Shown in pieces: positions 25,600-34,587 of a stretch of DNA of 64,000 nt. Position numbers and translations under genes: made by a program. The DNA comes from Roseobacter fucihabitans (lineage in GTDB: Bacteria; Pseudomonadota; Alphaproteobacteria; Rhodobacterales; Rhodobacteraceae), in the NCBI RefSeq assembly GCF_014337925.2, contig NZ_CP143423.1, forward strand, positions 3,130,501 through 3,194,500, given 5' to 3'. Each line of letters starts with the position of its first letter. Position 1 is the stretch's first letter. Under the pieces are notes generated by a model. That model saw only the letters and a list, made by a program, of their open reading frames with translations. It was not told the origin of the DNA and did no database searches.

Positions 25600-26726
25600 A
25601 GGTCATGATCGTGGTCACGCATCTGCTAGGCACGGGGCATTTGTCACGCGCTCTGACCCTTGCGCGTGCCTTTGACGCGGGCGGGCATGCCTGCACCGTG
25701 GTCTCCGGGGGCATGCCCGCGGCGCATCTTGACGTTACGGGCGTGACGTTTCGCCAATTGCCGCCCCTGCGCTCGGATGGGGTGAATTTCCGCCGGCTCC
25801 TTGACGAGAGCGGCGTGGATGCCAGGCCCCAGCTGTTGAAATCGCGGGCGCAGAGGCTGGAACAGCTGCTGCGCGAGATATCCCCTGACGTGCTGATCAC
25901 CGAGCTTTTCCCTTTCGGGCGACGGGTTTTGAGCGCGGAATTCACCCATCTGCTCTCCTGCGCGCGCCAACTGCCAGCGCCTCCGCTGATCTGCGCCTCG
26001 GTGCGCGATATTCTCGCCCCGCCCTCCAAACCCGCCAAGGCACAAGCCGCGCAAGCCTTGATCACCACCTACTATGACGCGGTGCTGGTGCATTCGGATC
26101 CGGACATCACGCCGCTCGATATCAGTTGGCCCGTCTCAAATGCGCTGGCCCCCTATCTGCAATACACCGGCTTCGTGGCCCCGCCCGCCCCGCAAGCGAT
26201 CCGTGAAAAACCACGCGGCATCCTGGTCAGTGCTGGCGGGGGTGACGTCGGGGCGGCGGTTTTCAAAGCGGCCCTTGACGCCGCGCACCTTGATCACACG
26301 CGACAGTGGCACATGTTGGTTGGGGGTGGCTCCGCGCAGGAACGAATCGCTGAAATGACGAGACAAGCGTGCGAAAACACGCGTATTGAAGCGGCCCGAC
26401 CCGATTTTCGGGGCCTGCTGCAACGCGCCGAAGCATCCGTTTCCATGGCCGGATACAACACAGCACTCGATATCCTGCAAACCGGTACACCGGCAGTCTT
26501 GATCCCCTTCGATGCCGGGGGCGAGGTTGAACAGACGTTGCGCGCCACCGCCCTGAGCAAGCTGGCGGGCATATCTCTTCTGCCAAATGCGGATTTGACC
26601 GGGGCCGCGTTGCTGTCGCATCTGGACAGGTTGCGCAATGCACCGCCCAGAAAGCCCCAAACACAGGCCATGGACGGTGCGCGCAATTCGGTCAGGATCA
26701 CGCAAGCAATGTATCATGCGCGTTGA
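25596..26726 (+). CDS. predicted glycosyltransferase, paralogue of first operon gene
   Basis: 376 residues. The start, MKVMIVVTHLLGTGHLSRALTLARAF, matches the TFGLGHLRRSRALASAL of the gene at 21481. The C-terminal domain has GILVSAGGGDVGAAVF and EASVSMAGYNTALDILQTGTPAVLIPFDAGGEVEQ, again parallel to the first gene and to MurG-type donor sites. Two COG4671-type enzymes in one operon point to two successive transfers of similar sugars. ATG overlaps the phosphatase stop by 4 bp; its own end overlaps the next gene by 11 bp. Confidence 0.88.
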   Translation: MKVMIVVTHLLGTGHLSRALTLARAFDAGGHACTVVSGGMPAAHLDVTGVTFRQLPPLRSDGVNFRRLLDESGVDARPQLLKSRAQRLEQLLREISPDVLITELFPFGRRVLSAEFTHLLSCARQLPAPPLICASVRDILAPPSKPAKAQAAQALITTYYDAVLVHSDPDITPLDISWPVSNALAPYLQYTGFVAPPAPQAIREKPRGILVSAGGGDVGAAVFKAALDAAHLDHTRQWHMLVGGGSAQERIAEMTRQACENTRIEAARPDFRGLLQRAEASVSMAGYNTALDILQTGTPAVLIPFDAGGEVEQTLRATALSKLAGISLLPNADLTGAALLSHLDRLRNAPPRKPQTQAMDGARNSVRITQAMYHAR

Positions 26727-27477
26727 TTGGTCGCCGCTGCGCCGCGAACTTGCCCTCTGGCGGGGACAAGGTTTGACGCTGCCCCTGTGGTGGCGCGATG
26801 ATGACGCGGTTGCGAGGACACCGTCCTTGGATCAGCTTGCCCGAATGGCGCGGAAATGTGACTTGCCCGTGCACCTCGCCGTGATCCCGGCACGATTAGA
26901 GCCCTCTTTGATCGATTATATCTCTGTAGGATCGCCTTTTCTGCCGGTCGTACACGGCTGGGCGCATCACAACACCGCGCCAGCCGGGCTCAAAAAGGCA
27001 GAATTCGGCCATGAACGTGAAGGTGCGGCGCAGGAGCTGGCGCAGGCATTGATGACCCTGCATACGGCTTTCGCCACCACCCTGGTCCGCGCGTTTGTAG
27101 CCCCCTGGAACCGTTTGCACGCTTCTTACATGCCGACCCTTGCGGCGTTGGGTTATGAGGTCGTTTCGACCTTTTCACCGCGCAATGCGCCCTATGCTGC
27201 CCCTGGGTTGCGCATCGTCAATACGCATATCGACCCGATCGACTGGCGCGGCACACGTGGCTTGCGCGACCCCGAACAGATCATCGCGGCGACCCTGCGC
27301 CATCTTGTGGACCGCCGTGAAGGGCGTATCGACAACGACGAGCCTTTTGGCTATTTGACCCATCACCTTGTGCATACGCCCGACATCTGGACGTTTTCAG
27401 AAGCGTTTGTCGGCGAACTTCTGGCGGGTGGCGCGCAACCCTCCCCCTTGATCACACCTCCAGAGGAGAAAATATGA
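26716..27477 (+). CDS. polysaccharide deacetylase-like protein
   Basis: 253 residues; start ATG 26716 (MRVDWSPLRRELALW), inside the end of the previous gene. The segment WWRDDDAVARTPSL supplies the Asp pair and VVHGWAHHN the His motif seen in carbohydrate esterase 4-type deacetylases of bacterial glycan loci. A later VAPWNRLHASYMPTLAALGY and NTHIDPIDWRG are also typical of that group. Likely removes N-acetyl groups from a glycan or a glycan precursor. No signal peptide, so it acts in the cytoplasm unless anchored otherwise. Overlaps the final methyltransferase by 4 bp. Confidence 0.82.
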   Translation: MRVDWSPLRRELALWRGQGLTLPLWWRDDDAVARTPSLDQLARMARKCDLPVHLAVIPARLEPSLIDYISVGSPFLPVVHGWAHHNTAPAGLKKAEFGHEREGAAQELAQALMTLHTAFATTLVRAFVAPWNRLHASYMPTLAALGYEVVSTFSPRNAPYAAPGLRIVNTHIDPIDWRGTRGLRDPEQIIAATLRHLVDRREGRIDNDEPFGYLTHHLVHTPDIWTFSEAFVGELLAGGAQPSPLITPPEEKI

Positions 27478-27956
27478 GCCGTTTGGACTCCATGCGACGT
27501 CGGCTTTCGGCCCAGATCGACGGGCTGAACTGGGCGGCACGGCTGACGGACGCGATGCCCGGCGATGTGCTTGAACTGGGACTTGGCAATGGGCGCACCT
27601 ATGATCATCTGCGCGAACAATTGCCGGATCGCCGCATTTGGGTGATCGACAGGGTCTTGCAACCTCATCCGTCCTGCGTGCCGCCCGCCGAAAATTTCCT
27701 GCTCGGTGAGGCCGATGCGATGTTGGCGGAACTGGCCTTGCGCCACGTAAAAGTGGCGCTCGCCCACTATGATTTTGGCTTTGGTGTCAAAGAGTTGGAT
27801 GTCGAGGAAGGCGCGCGTCTGTCGCCTTTGATTGCGCCGTTGATGCATCCGGGCGGTCTGGTTGTCAGCCAACAACCCTTGATTGGCTTCACCAGGATCG
27901 ATGGGCCGGATACGATCGACCCCGAGCGCTATTTGTTTTACCGCGCAACCGGATGA
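27474..27956 (+). CDS. small class I SAM-dependent methyltransferase
   Basis: 160-residue last gene of the glycan operon. Motif I reads VLELGLGNGRTYDHL and a DRxxxxHPSCVPPAEN block follows. It is paralogous to 9426-9911. GAGGAG lies before ATG 27474. It may cap or modify the product of the transferases, but methyl acceptor and site are unknown. No terminator was recognised directly after it. Confidence 0.85.
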   Translation: MSRLDSMRRRLSAQIDGLNWAARLTDAMPGDVLELGLGNGRTYDHLREQLPDRRIWVIDRVLQPHPSCVPPAENFLLGEADAMLAELALRHVKVALAHYDFGFGVKELDVEEGARLSPLIAPLMHPGGLVVSQQPLIGFTRIDGPDTIDPERYLFYRATG

Positions 27957-28796
27957 TGCAGGTCGAGAGAAGCGCATGACATCCCTGTCCTACCGGTTTC
28001 AGATCACGAGGCACCGGAGTGAATGGCCGGATTTTCCGCGTCTATGGCCTTGGGACGCAGAGATTTTCAACCTCTCTTTTTATTCGGGCCTGTACGGATG
28101 TTCTGGACTGAACCGAAGATCAACAGAATGGGTATTTTCAAACGCCCGTCGCAAAGATTGGGATCGTTGCAACCCAAAAAGCTGAACATGCCGATATTGC
28201 CGACTCCGATGGTATTTGGCTTGGCGGCGTGCTGTGGATTGGTTTCATCCGCCATCACTGCCAGCATATCACCGATCTGGATTTGGTCGGATTGGACGTG
28301 ATTGGCCAAATCATTCAAGCGATAGAGATGTTTCTTGAGGGTCTGAAAGTCGCGTTCGATGAACCGGCAAAGCCAATTTTCTGTTGTCGTCGTGGGAAGC
28401 CCTCGAAACTACCTTGATGAAACCCACATGAGTGATGCGGAGGAGGCAGAACTCTCCAGCCCCTTTGGCAAGCCATGCTCAGCGTCGTTGCGCTAGAGCC
28501 TGTGGACAATCACCATGACGCAATGCGCGCGGCGGCTGGACTTGACGCCTTCTTTAGGGCGGTGCGCCGATCTCATTTATTATCGCCTTTATGACGCGTC
28601 ACGACCGAAAGGACATCGGATTTATCGAGGGGATTTAAATACTTGCCCTTTCAAACTCCATGATCATTCGCAACCCGGATGATGCGTGCACAAAACACTG
28701 ACCACACACATAAATGAATGCGGGCCGATGAAGTTCTGGATTTAATGCAGCAGCCCTTTCCGGAGCGTGTGGGCGCAACCTCAGCAGCCGCTTTCT
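27957..28796. other. gene-poor stretch, possible coding remnant
   Basis: 840 bases without a confident gene. On the minus strand an open stretch of about 110 codons ending at 28067 reads ENWLCRFIERDFQTLKKH, LNDLANHVQSDQIQIGDMLAVMADETNP and IGVGNIGMFSF. It has a protein-like composition, but its only possible start is an internal TTG and it is preceded by a stop at about 28411. It may be a gene fragment of unknown family. The rest, including 28500-28790, shows nothing recognisable and no tRNA. Confidence 0.4.
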
Positions 28797-29894
28797 TCAG
28801 GTATTGAAAAGGAAATGCAGGACATCGCCATCCTTGACGATGTATGACTTTCCTTCGGCACGCATTTTCCCGGCCTCCTTTGCGCCGGCTTCACCCCCCA
28901 GAGATACAAAATCATGGAATGAAATCGTCTCCGCCCGGATGAAACCTTTCTCAAAATCGCCGTGAATGACGCCCGCCGCCTTGGGCGCGGTGGTGCCCCC
29001 CGGAACCGTCCAGGCGCGCGCTTCCTTAGGGCCGACAGTGAAATAGGTCTCAAGGTGCAAAAGCTCATAGCCCGCACGGATCAGCCGATCAAGTCCCGCC
29101 TCGGCAAGGCCCATCTCTTCCAGAAACATCACCGCCTCATCGCGCTCCAGCTGGCTGATTTCCTCTTCGATCTGGGCAGAGATAATCACATGAGAATTGC
29201 CCTGAGCGGCCGCCATCTCGGCCACCTTAGCGGAATGGGCATTGCCCTCGGCCGCCTCTGCCTCGCCGACGTTGCAGACAAACAGCACGGGTTTGCTGGT
29301 CAGAAGTTGCAGTAGCTTCCACGCCTTGAGGTCATCTTCATCGACATCCACGACACGTGCGGGCTTGCCGTCCTCCAGGACGGCTTTGGCGGCTTCCATC
29401 AGGCGCTGCTGTTGCACTGCTTCCTTGTCGCCCCCACGCACCTTGCGCACGTTATTCTGCAAACGTTTTTCGAGGCTTTCGAGGTCGGCCAACATCAGCT
29501 CGGTTTCAATCGTCTCGGCGTCGGACACCGGATCCACGCGTCCCTCGACATGGGTCACATCGCCGTCTTCAAAACACCTCAGCACATGCGCGATCGCATC
29601 GACTTCGCGAATATTCGCCAGAAACTGATTGCCAAGCCCCTCGCCTTTGGAGGCCCCTTTTACCAGCCCCGCAATATCGACAAAGGTCATACGCGTCGGG
29701 ATGATCTGTTTGGATTGCGCAATACCGGCCAATTGATCCAGCCGCGCATCCGGGACCGCGACCTCTCCTACGTTCGGCTCGATCGTACAAAACGGGAAAT
29801 TTGCGGCCTGTGCAGCCGCCGTCCGCGTCAGCGCGTTGAAGAGGGTGGATTTGCCTACGTTTGGCAGACCCACGATACCCATTTTGAAACCCAT
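28797..29894 (-). CDS. ychF: redox-regulated ATPase / ribosome-binding YchF
   Basis: Universally conserved OBG-family P-loop ATPase that binds ribosomes and is linked to stress and catalase regulation. 365 residues from ATG 29894 (MGFKMGIVGLPNVGKST), chosen because AAAAGGAC lies seven bases upstream; an in-frame GTG at 29900 is alternative. The G1 loop is GLPNVGKST, switch region FVDIAGLVKGASKGEGLGNQF, NVGEAEA for the altered G4 region of YchF, and a C-terminal TGS domain with FFTVGP-like LETYFTVGPKEARAW and IVKDGDVLHFLFNT. Confidence 0.97.
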   Translation of the reverse strand: MGFKMGIVGLPNVGKSTLFNALTRTAAAQAANFPFCTIEPNVGEVAVPDARLDQLAGIAQSKQIIPTRMTFVDIAGLVKGASKGEGLGNQFLANIREVDAIAHVLRCFEDGDVTHVEGRVDPVSDAETIETELMLADLESLEKRLQNNVRKVRGGDKEAVQQQRLMEAAKAVLEDGKPARVVDVDEDDLKAWKLLQLLTSKPVLFVCNVGEAEAAEGNAHSAKVAEMAAAQGNSHVIISAQIEEEISQLERDEAVMFLEEMGLAEAGLDRLIRAGYELLHLETYFTVGPKEARAWTVPGGTTAPKAAGVIHGDFEKGFIRAETISFHDFVSLGGEAGAKEAGKMRAEGKSYIVKDGDVLHFLFNT

Positions 29895-29978
29895 ATCCAC
29901 GTCCTTTTAGCTGGCGCATGTCCTATGGTGTCTGGGCGATCAAGACAAGTCCCCGCGCTCCTGTCCTGCGCAAAGGTC

Positions 29979-30173
29979 CTAAAAGCGTTCCCGCCTGTCC
30001 TCGCGGGCATGGAAAATCAAAAACCACGCCAGCAGGATAAACATCGGGTGCGTCAGCCCGCCCGAAAACACCAAAGCCGGAATCCAGATCAGAAAAACCA
30101 GAACGGCAATGATCGGTCGTCCCGTCAAAAGGATAGAGAGGGGCGGTAAAAGAATGGCGAGCAAATAATTCAT
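29979..30173 (-). CDS. YqaE/Pmp3 family membrane peptide (UPF0057)
   Basis: 64-residue protein with two predicted membrane helices: [38 protein letters not shown], then [23 protein letters not shown]. This is the size and pattern of the proteolipid membrane-potential modulator family, found in bacteria, plants and yeast and tied to salt and cold stress. Lies 84 bp downstream of ychF's start on the same strand as ychF, and is divergent from trpA. Confidence 0.85.
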   Translation of the reverse strand: MNYLLAILLPPLSILLTGRPIIAVLVFLIWIPALVFSGGLTHPMFILLAWFLIFHAREDRRERF

Positions 30174-30334
30174 ACCCCGATTTTAGAGGCCCTGTCAGAA
30201 ATCGAAAGGGGAAAAGAAAAAATCTGTCCCCCTTCAAGAAGCTGCTATCAACACCGCGAAATGGTGCCTTTTGGTCCATTGATTTCCGCGCGGGTTTTAG
30301 GCATTGCGGGACCAACATAAGAAAGGCGCGTGCC

Positions 30335-31126
30335 ATGACCCGTATTGATGCTAAATTTGCAGAACTCTCAAAGGCCGGAAAGAAGGCATTTGTATCCTAT
30401 GTGATGGCCGGTGATCCGGATTTCGACACCTCTCTCGAAATCGTGCGGGGCCTTCCCGGTGCGGGTGTCGATATCATCGAACTGGGCCTGCCTTTTACCG
30501 ATCCGATGGCGGATGGCCCGACGATCCAACTGGCCGGTCAACGCGCCCTTGAAACAGGTATGACCTTGCAACGCACCCTCGATCTGGCGCGCGCTTTCCG
30601 CGAGGGTGACCAGACAACACCAATTGTGTTGATGGGGTATTACAATCCGATCTACAGCCGCGGCGTCGATGACTTTCTGCGCGCCGCAAAAGAGGCGGGC
30701 ATTGACGGGTTGATCGTTGTGGATCTGCCCCCGGAAGAGGACAGTGAATTATGCCTGCCCGCACAGGCGGCAGGGTTGAATTTTATTCGCCTCGCCACCC
30801 CGACGACGGATGACAAGCGCCTGCCACGCGTGCTGCAAAACACATCCGGGTTCGTCTATTACGTCTCGATTACCGGCATTACCGGCGCGGCCGAAGCGGA
30901 TGCGGTCGATGTTGCCCCGGAAGTTGCGCGGATCAAGAAACAGGGCGGATTGCCTGTGGTCGTTGGTTTTGGCGTGAACACGCCGGAAAAATCGCGCGCC
31001 ATCGCAAGCGTTGCAGATGGTGTTGTCGTTGGCTCCGCAATTGTCGGAAAAATCGCAGCAGGCGACAGTGTCGCCGATGTTCTGGCCTTCGTGAAAACCC
31101 TTTCCGATGGTGCCCATTCGGTCTGA
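30335..31126 (+). CDS. trpA: tryptophan synthase alpha chain
   Basis: Cleaves indole-3-glycerol phosphate to indole and glyceraldehyde 3-phosphate, channelling indole to TrpB. 263 residues. The catalytic Glu lies in [19 protein letters not shown] (about 49) and the catalytic Asp in [11 protein letters not shown]. The phosphate site is [16 protein letters not shown] and [12 protein letters not shown]. The gene stands alone here, 7.3 kb from trpB and trpF, as often seen in Rhodobacterales where trpFBA is split. Confidence 0.97.
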   Translation: MTRIDAKFAELSKAGKKAFVSYVMAGDPDFDTSLEIVRGLPGAGVDIIELGLPFTDPMADGPTIQLAGQRALETGMTLQRTLDLARAFREGDQTTPIVLMGYYNPIYSRGVDDFLRAAKEAGIDGLIVVDLPPEEDSELCLPAQAAGLNFIRLATPTTDDKRLPRVLQNTSGFVYYVSITGITGAAEADAVDVAPEVARIKKQGGLPVVVGFGVNTPEKSRAIASVADGVVVGSAIVGKIAAGDSVADVLAFVKTLSDGAHSV

Positions 31127-31304
31127 AAACCGTCGCAGGTCGCGGGTTTCTATCGGCGATTCCCTGTGGTTCGTTGTGCGCCTGCGTTATCTACGATCTG
31201 GGAAAGATCGACGTTGCGCCCCTATGCAACCCGTTTTGATGCATCATGACAGCGGTCGTAACCGACACCCGCATCAACTTACCCAATTGATCTTTCCCGG
31301 CCGG

Positions 31305-31327
31305 ATTGGTAATGAAAACTGACCAAT
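31305..31327. promoter_or_regulatory. possible operator before the lldD-type gene
   Basis: ATTGGT and ACCAAT form an inverted repeat with an 11-base spacer, ending 12 bases before the GTG/ATG region of the hydroxy-acid dehydrogenase. GntR-family LldR/PdhR sites use TTGGT...ACCAA half-sites but normally with a shorter spacer, so this is only a candidate. Confidence 0.35.
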
Positions 31328-31339
31328 ACCGGGGGTGCC

Positions 31340-32506
31340 ATGCCAATTATTACCACAATCCAGGATCTCAAGGATCTGCACCGCCGCCGCACACCCCGGA
31401 TGTTTTATGATTACGCCGAATCGGGAAGCTGGACCGAACAGACCTTCCGCGAAAACACGACTGATTTTGAAAAGATCAGACTACGCCAGCGGGTGGCGGT
31501 TGATATGACCGGGCGCTCCACCGCCAGCCAGATGATCGGGCAGGATGTGTCCATGCCGGTCGCGCTGGCCCCTGTCGGCTCCACCGGGATGCAGCATGCG
31601 GATGGTGAAATTCTGGCTGCGAAGGCCGCAGAAAAATTTGGTGTGCCGTTTACGCTCTCGACCATGTCGATCTGTTCGATCGAGGATGTGGCGGAAAACA
31701 CCACCAAACCCTTCTGGTTTCAGCTTTATGCCATGCGCGACAAGACCTTCATCAAGAACATTATCCAACGGGCGAAGGACGCGAAATGTTCGGCGCTTGT
31801 GGTCACGCTGGATCTGCAAATCCTCGGACAACGCCACAAGGACATCAAAAACGGGCTCAGCATTCCGATCCGGCCCACCCTGCCCAACCTGATTGATCTG
31901 GCAACCAAATGGCGCTGGATCGCGGGGATGGCCAAGACCAAACGACACGCATTCGGCAATATCGTCGGCCATATCGATGGGATCAGCGATCTGTCCTCGC
32001 TGTCTGTCTGGGCCGCGGAGAGCTTTGATCCGCAGCTGAATTGGGAAGAGGTCAAGGAGATCAAGAAGATGTGGGGCGGCCCGCTGATCCTGAAGGGGAT
32101 ATTGGATGCAGAAGACGCCAAAATGGCGCTGCAAGTGGGCGCGGATGCAATTATCGTGTCCAACCACGGCGGGCGTCAATTGGACGGCGCGCTCTCTTCC
32201 ATTCGTGCGTTGCCCGCGATCATGGACGCGGTCGGTGACAAAATCGAAGTGCATCTCGACAGCGGTATCCGTTCGGGTCAGGATGTGCTCAAGGCGCTCG
32301 CGATGGGGGCAAAAGGCACCTACATCGGGCGCGCGTTTGTGCATGGGTTGGGTGCGATGGGCGAGGCCGGTGTGACCAAGGCGCTGGAGGTCATCCACAA
32401 GGAGCTGGACGTGACCATGGCGCTATGCGGTGAGACACAGGTGCGCGATCTGGGGCGTCATGATCTGCTGATACCAGAGGATTTCGAAGGCCGCTGGCAG
32501 GCCTGA
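31340..32506 (+). CDS. lldD: FMN-dependent alpha-hydroxy-acid (L-lactate type) dehydrogenase
   Basis: 388-residue flavoprotein that oxidises L-lactate or a related 2-hydroxy acid to the oxo acid and feeds electrons to the respiratory chain. It has the FMN-binding LAPVGSTGMQHADGE, catalytic-domain LVVTLDLQILGQRHKD, the active-site His in VSNHGGRQLDGALSS, and the C-terminal DSGIRSGQDVLKALAMGAKGTYIGRAFVHGLGA. The gene symbol is by family; the true substrate may differ. It ends 11 bp before the convergent MFS gene. Confidence 0.9.
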   Translation: MPIITTIQDLKDLHRRRTPRMFYDYAESGSWTEQTFRENTTDFEKIRLRQRVAVDMTGRSTASQMIGQDVSMPVALAPVGSTGMQHADGEILAAKAAEKFGVPFTLSTMSICSIEDVAENTTKPFWFQLYAMRDKTFIKNIIQRAKDAKCSALVVTLDLQILGQRHKDIKNGLSIPIRPTLPNLIDLATKWRWIAGMAKTKRHAFGNIVGHIDGISDLSSLSVWAAESFDPQLNWEEVKEIKKMWGGPLILKGILDAEDAKMALQVGADAIIVSNHGGRQLDGALSSIRALPAIMDAVGDKIEVHLDSGIRSGQDVLKALAMGAKGTYIGRAFVHGLGAMGEAGVTKALEVIHKELDVTMALCGETQVRDLGRHDLLIPEDFEGRWQA

Positions 32507-32517
32507 TCAAAGACCTT

Positions 32518-33681
32518 TCAGGCCGATTGTGCGCGTTGCCGCACGCCCCGTGCGAGCAGCGGAACAATGGTCACGCAAGCGATGATCATGATGCCTGCAA
32601 CGACGAAAAACGCCGCGCGCAGGCCAAAAACTTCGGAGGTAAATCCCATCAAAGGGGGCCCGAGGAAAAACGCGCCATACCCCAGCACGGAAGCCCGGCT
32701 GATCGCGGCCAGCCGCGCCTTGGGCGGCACAATCCGACCCACCAGGGCAAGGGTCAGCGGGGCGAGGACGGAAATGCCAAGGCCCCCGAAACCGAAACCG
32801 ATATAGGCCACCCAAAGCGTTGGTGCCGCGCCCGCCACCGCCAGTCCAAAGGCCGACAGCAGGCAGGCCGACACCATCATCACCGTATCGGAAAGGCGAT
32901 GCGCAATCCAATGCCCGGCCAGACGCCCGATGCCCATGGTCAGACCCAGAATAGCCGGTCCCAGCGCACCCTCAGCCGCCCCACCCCCGAGGGTGCGTTC
33001 CAGATGCAGCGCCGACCAGCCCTCAGCCGAGGCCTCCGACAGAAAAGCCACCATCACCAGCAAACCGGCCAGCCACACCAGCCCATGCGGCATGTTGACC
33101 CCCGACGGCACATCGGTTTCCAATTCGGGCGGCGTGCGGGCGTCCAGTGACATCCAGGCCAGCACCGCAATGACGCAAGCCAGCACGGTAAAGACCTGCA
33201 GTGGCGTCCAGCCTGCCTCGCGCAGCGCCCCTGTTGCGAGCGCGGCGCCTGCGTAGATAAAGGAGTAGAGCGCGTGGTTCAGGTTCATCAGGGCGCGGCC
33301 CGAGCTCGCCTCGATCTCCGAAACACGCACGTTGATCAACACATCCACGACGCCCGAACCGATCGCTGCCAGCAACATCCCGAACGTAAAGGCGACAACC
33401 GCCGATGCCGCACCCGCCAGCAGCATGCCCACCCCCACCAGACAGGCAAAAACAGGAAGCGCCCACCGCCCGGCCAGCCGGTCCGCCAACGGGGCAAGCC
33501 ACATCGCCGCAATCGCGCCCATAGATGAGAACAGGATCGCCGTCCCGAGCACCGCATCGGATGCGCCGATCCCGGCCTTGATCGCGGGCATCTGCGCAAA
33601 ACAAGTGGCCCAGGCACAGCCGATCACCAGAAAGCCCGCCAGTGGTTTGCGCGAGAGTTTTATGTCGTTTATCAGACCCAT
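32518..33681 (-). CDS. MFS transporter
   Basis: 387 residues with about twelve hydrophobic helices. The cytoplasmic loop between helices 2 and 3 is MWLAPLADRLAGRWA, the typical D(R/K)xGRR-like loop. It resembles YbjJ-type/permease-of-sugar-efflux MFS proteins; C-terminal KARLAAISRASVLGYGAFFLGPPLMGF is characteristic of that group. Substrate unknown. Single gene, converging on the hydroxy-acid dehydrogenase; the start is 149 bp from divergent rplY. Confidence 0.9.
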   Translation of the reverse strand: MGLINDIKLSRKPLAGFLVIGCAWATCFAQMPAIKAGIGASDAVLGTAILFSSMGAIAAMWLAPLADRLAGRWALPVFACLVGVGMLLAGAASAVVAFTFGMLLAAIGSGVVDVLINVRVSEIEASSGRALMNLNHALYSFIYAGAALATGALREAGWTPLQVFTVLACVIAVLAWMSLDARTPPELETDVPSGVNMPHGLVWLAGLLVMVAFLSEASAEGWSALHLERTLGGGAAEGALGPAILGLTMGIGRLAGHWIAHRLSDTVMMVSACLLSAFGLAVAGAAPTLWVAYIGFGFGGLGISVLAPLTLALVGRIVPPKARLAAISRASVLGYGAFFLGPPLMGFTSEVFGLRAAFFVVAGIMIIACVTIVPLLARGVRQRAQSA

Positions 33682-33830
33682 CCCGGATGCGTGCCACGGG
33701 GCCGCGCCCCCCGCAAGACAGGCTGCGCGAAAAACACCTTTCCACGGCGCATAAACCGGTCTATATGCGCGACTTCACGCGGGGCTACAGCCTTGGAGGA
33801 GCCCCGCCCTAAACATATTGGAGATTAAAG

Positions 33831-34481
33831 ATGGCTGGAGAAGTTCCAGATCTTGAAGCCCAGGAACGGACGGGGACAGGCAAGGGCGCCGCTCGTCAGG
33901 CACGCCGCGATGGCATGGTTCCTGGGATTGTATTTGGGGGCGACGTCGATCCGCTGCCGATCAACATTCCGTTCAACGTGCTGATCAAGAAGCTGCGCGA
34001 AGGTCGGTTCAAATCGACCCTGTTCAACATGAAGGTAGAGGGCCACGACGATGTGCGCGTGATCTGCCGCGATGTTCAGCGCCACGTTGTCAAGGATTTG
34101 CCGACGCATATCGATTTCATGCGCCTGAAACGCACCACACAGATCAACCTGTTTATCGCGGTTGAGGTCGAGGGCGAGGAGGTCGCACCCGGATTGAAAA
34201 AGGGTGGTGTTCTGACCCTGATCCGTCCGGAGGTCGAATTGATCGTGACCGCGGGCGATATTCCCGATCACATCACCATCGATATTTCCGAGATGGAAAT
34301 TGGCGACAATATCACCATTTCGTCGGTCAACCTGCCCGAGGGCGCGAAACCGACAATCGACCGTGATTTTGTGATCGCGCAACTCTCAGCACCTGCGGGC
34401 TTGTTGTCGTCAGATGACGAAGACGGCGATGGTGAGAGCGAAGACGCGCCAGAAGCGGATGCGGAAGCGACCGAAGAATAA
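33831..34481 (+). CDS. rplY: 50S ribosomal protein L25/general stress protein Ctc
   Basis: Binds 5S rRNA in the large subunit. 216 residues, the long Ctc form: N-terminal L25 domain ([36 protein letters not shown]) of about 95 residues and the C-terminal TL5-like beta domain ([19 protein letters not shown]). The tail is acidic ([24 protein letters not shown]). GGAG precedes the ATG. It is followed by a rho-independent terminator and then pth, the usual rplY-pth order. Confidence 0.97.
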   Translation: MAGEVPDLEAQERTGTGKGAARQARRDGMVPGIVFGGDVDPLPINIPFNVLIKKLREGRFKSTLFNMKVEGHDDVRVICRDVQRHVVKDLPTHIDFMRLKRTTQINLFIAVEVEGEEVAPGLKKGGVLTLIRPEVELIVTAGDIPDHITIDISEMEIGDNITISSVNLPEGAKPTIDRDFVIAQLSAPAGLLSSDDEDGDGESEDAPEADAEATEE

Positions 34482-34508
34482 GGCGCTGTTTTAAGACAAG
34501 CGTTGCAA

Positions 34509-34540
34509 TACGGGGCCCCTTGCGGCCCCGTATTTCGTTT
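34509..34540 (+). terminator. rho-independent terminator after rplY
   Basis: TACGGGGCC at 34509-34517 pairs with GGCCCCGTA at 34524-34532 around a CCTTGC loop, followed by TTTCGTTT. It lies 27 bases after the rplY stop and 47 before the pth ATG. Confidence 0.8.
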
Positions 34541-34587
34541 GGGGTGCGGCTTTGCTATGCTGCGCCGCAACATCAAGGAGCATTGCG

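Noticed and set aside
28500-28790. Possible tRNA or small RNA before ychF
   Set aside because: No cloverleaf or known RNA motif could be drawn.
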